Source: Pontiellaceae bacterium
GTDB lineage: Bacteria; Verrucomicrobiota; Kiritimatiellia; Kiritimatiellales; Pontiellaceae
NCBI GenBank assembly: GCA_016937035.1
Contig: JAFGWS010000009.1
Location: forward strand, 1 to 15,404
Reading direction: 5' to 3'
DNA: 15,404 nt
Part shown: piece after piece, positions 15,297-15,404 of the stretch
How the letters are laid out: the number at the start of each line of letters is the position of its first letter
How positions within the stretch are numbered: the stretch's first letter is position 1
Translations under genes and position numbers: made by a program
The notes under the pieces: generated by a model
Told to the model about the DNA's origin: nothing
The model's database searches: none
Seen by the model: only the letters and a program-made list of their open reading frames with translations

Positions 15297-15404
15297 ATGA
15301 TTGAGTTTAAACAGGGCAATTTGCTCAAGGCAAACGTCGATGCGCTGGTAAACACCGTGAATTGCGTCGGTGTTATGGGCAAGGGGATTGCCTTGCAGTT
15401 CAAA
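15297..15404 (+). CDS. DarG-like macrodomain protein, N-terminal part (cut by window end)
   Basis: Thirty-six codons are present before the window ends. The start [20 protein letters not shown] and the following [16 protein letters not shown] match the first strand and the nucleotide-binding loop of macrodomains, closest in pattern to DarG. DarG is the antitoxin that removes ADP-ribose placed on DNA by the toxin DarT. GGGGAG at 15282-15287, nine bases before the ATG, supports the start. It lies 40 nt after hsdS on the same strand, so it is probably in the same transcript. DarT normally precedes DarG, but hsdS is in that place here. Either the order is reversed, or this is a lone macrodomain protein. 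Family confidence is good; the DarG label is tentative. Confidence 0.75.
   Translation, partial: MIEFKQGNLLKANVDALVNTVNCVGVMGKGIALQFK

Overview
The window is bacterial chromosome with housekeeping genes on the left (1-6870) and a defence-type accessory block on the right (7251 to the end). The best guess for the host is the PVC group, perhaps Kiritimatiellota or Lentisphaerota. The reasons are the variant TrmD active-site loop, the S16 protein with a long acidic tail, the short GCAGGCATnCTGCCTGC-type intergenic repeats, and several gene starts without a Shine-Dalgarno sequence. This placement rests on impression, not on a search.

Left part. rpsP (S16) and khpA (KH-domain RNA binder) form a tight pair closed by a clear intrinsic terminator. 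trmD (tRNA m1G37 methyltransferase) follows, with no rimM before it and no rplS after it. trmD runs tail to tail, with a 4-nt overlap, into a minus-strand ferritin-like/VIT1 iron-handling membrane protein of the MbfA type. That gene diverges from rpoN (sigma-54). Both divergent genes have a candidate sigma-70 promoter whose predicted start falls on the ATG, so both may be leaderless. rpoN converges on purC across 226 nt holding a large imperfect inverted repeat. Beyond purC lies the 3' remnant of a C39-like cysteine peptidase gene with its terminator still in place. Next comes a NapH/NosR-like membrane iron-sulfur protein fused to an FMN-binding domain. A 380-nt gap with three ~29-nt repeats separates it from the defence block.

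Right part. A complete type I restriction-modification locus reads hsdR, hsdM, a BRO-N/DinD-like gene, a DUF1016 (YhcG-type) PD-(D/E)XK nuclease gene, a 33-codon ORF, then hsdS. The first four genes are chained by three successive ATGA overlaps, which points to one translationally coupled operon. The 33-codon ORF is a diverged copy of the hsdM C-terminal tail. It suggests that hsdM once abutted hsdS and that the two accessory genes entered between them, or that the DUF1016-side/hsdS half came from a related locus. The window ends in the first 36 codons of a DarG-like macrodomain gene, 40 nt after hsdS, with no darT before it.

Together the right part is a composite defence island: a DNA-modifying and cleaving complex, an embedded nuclease with a DNA-damage/antirepressor-like partner, and possibly the start of an ADP-ribosylation toxin-antitoxin module. 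None of the individual families is new. The most unusual points are the duplicated hsdM tail, the near-identical in-frame palindromes inside the DUF1016 gene, and the position of the macrodomain gene.
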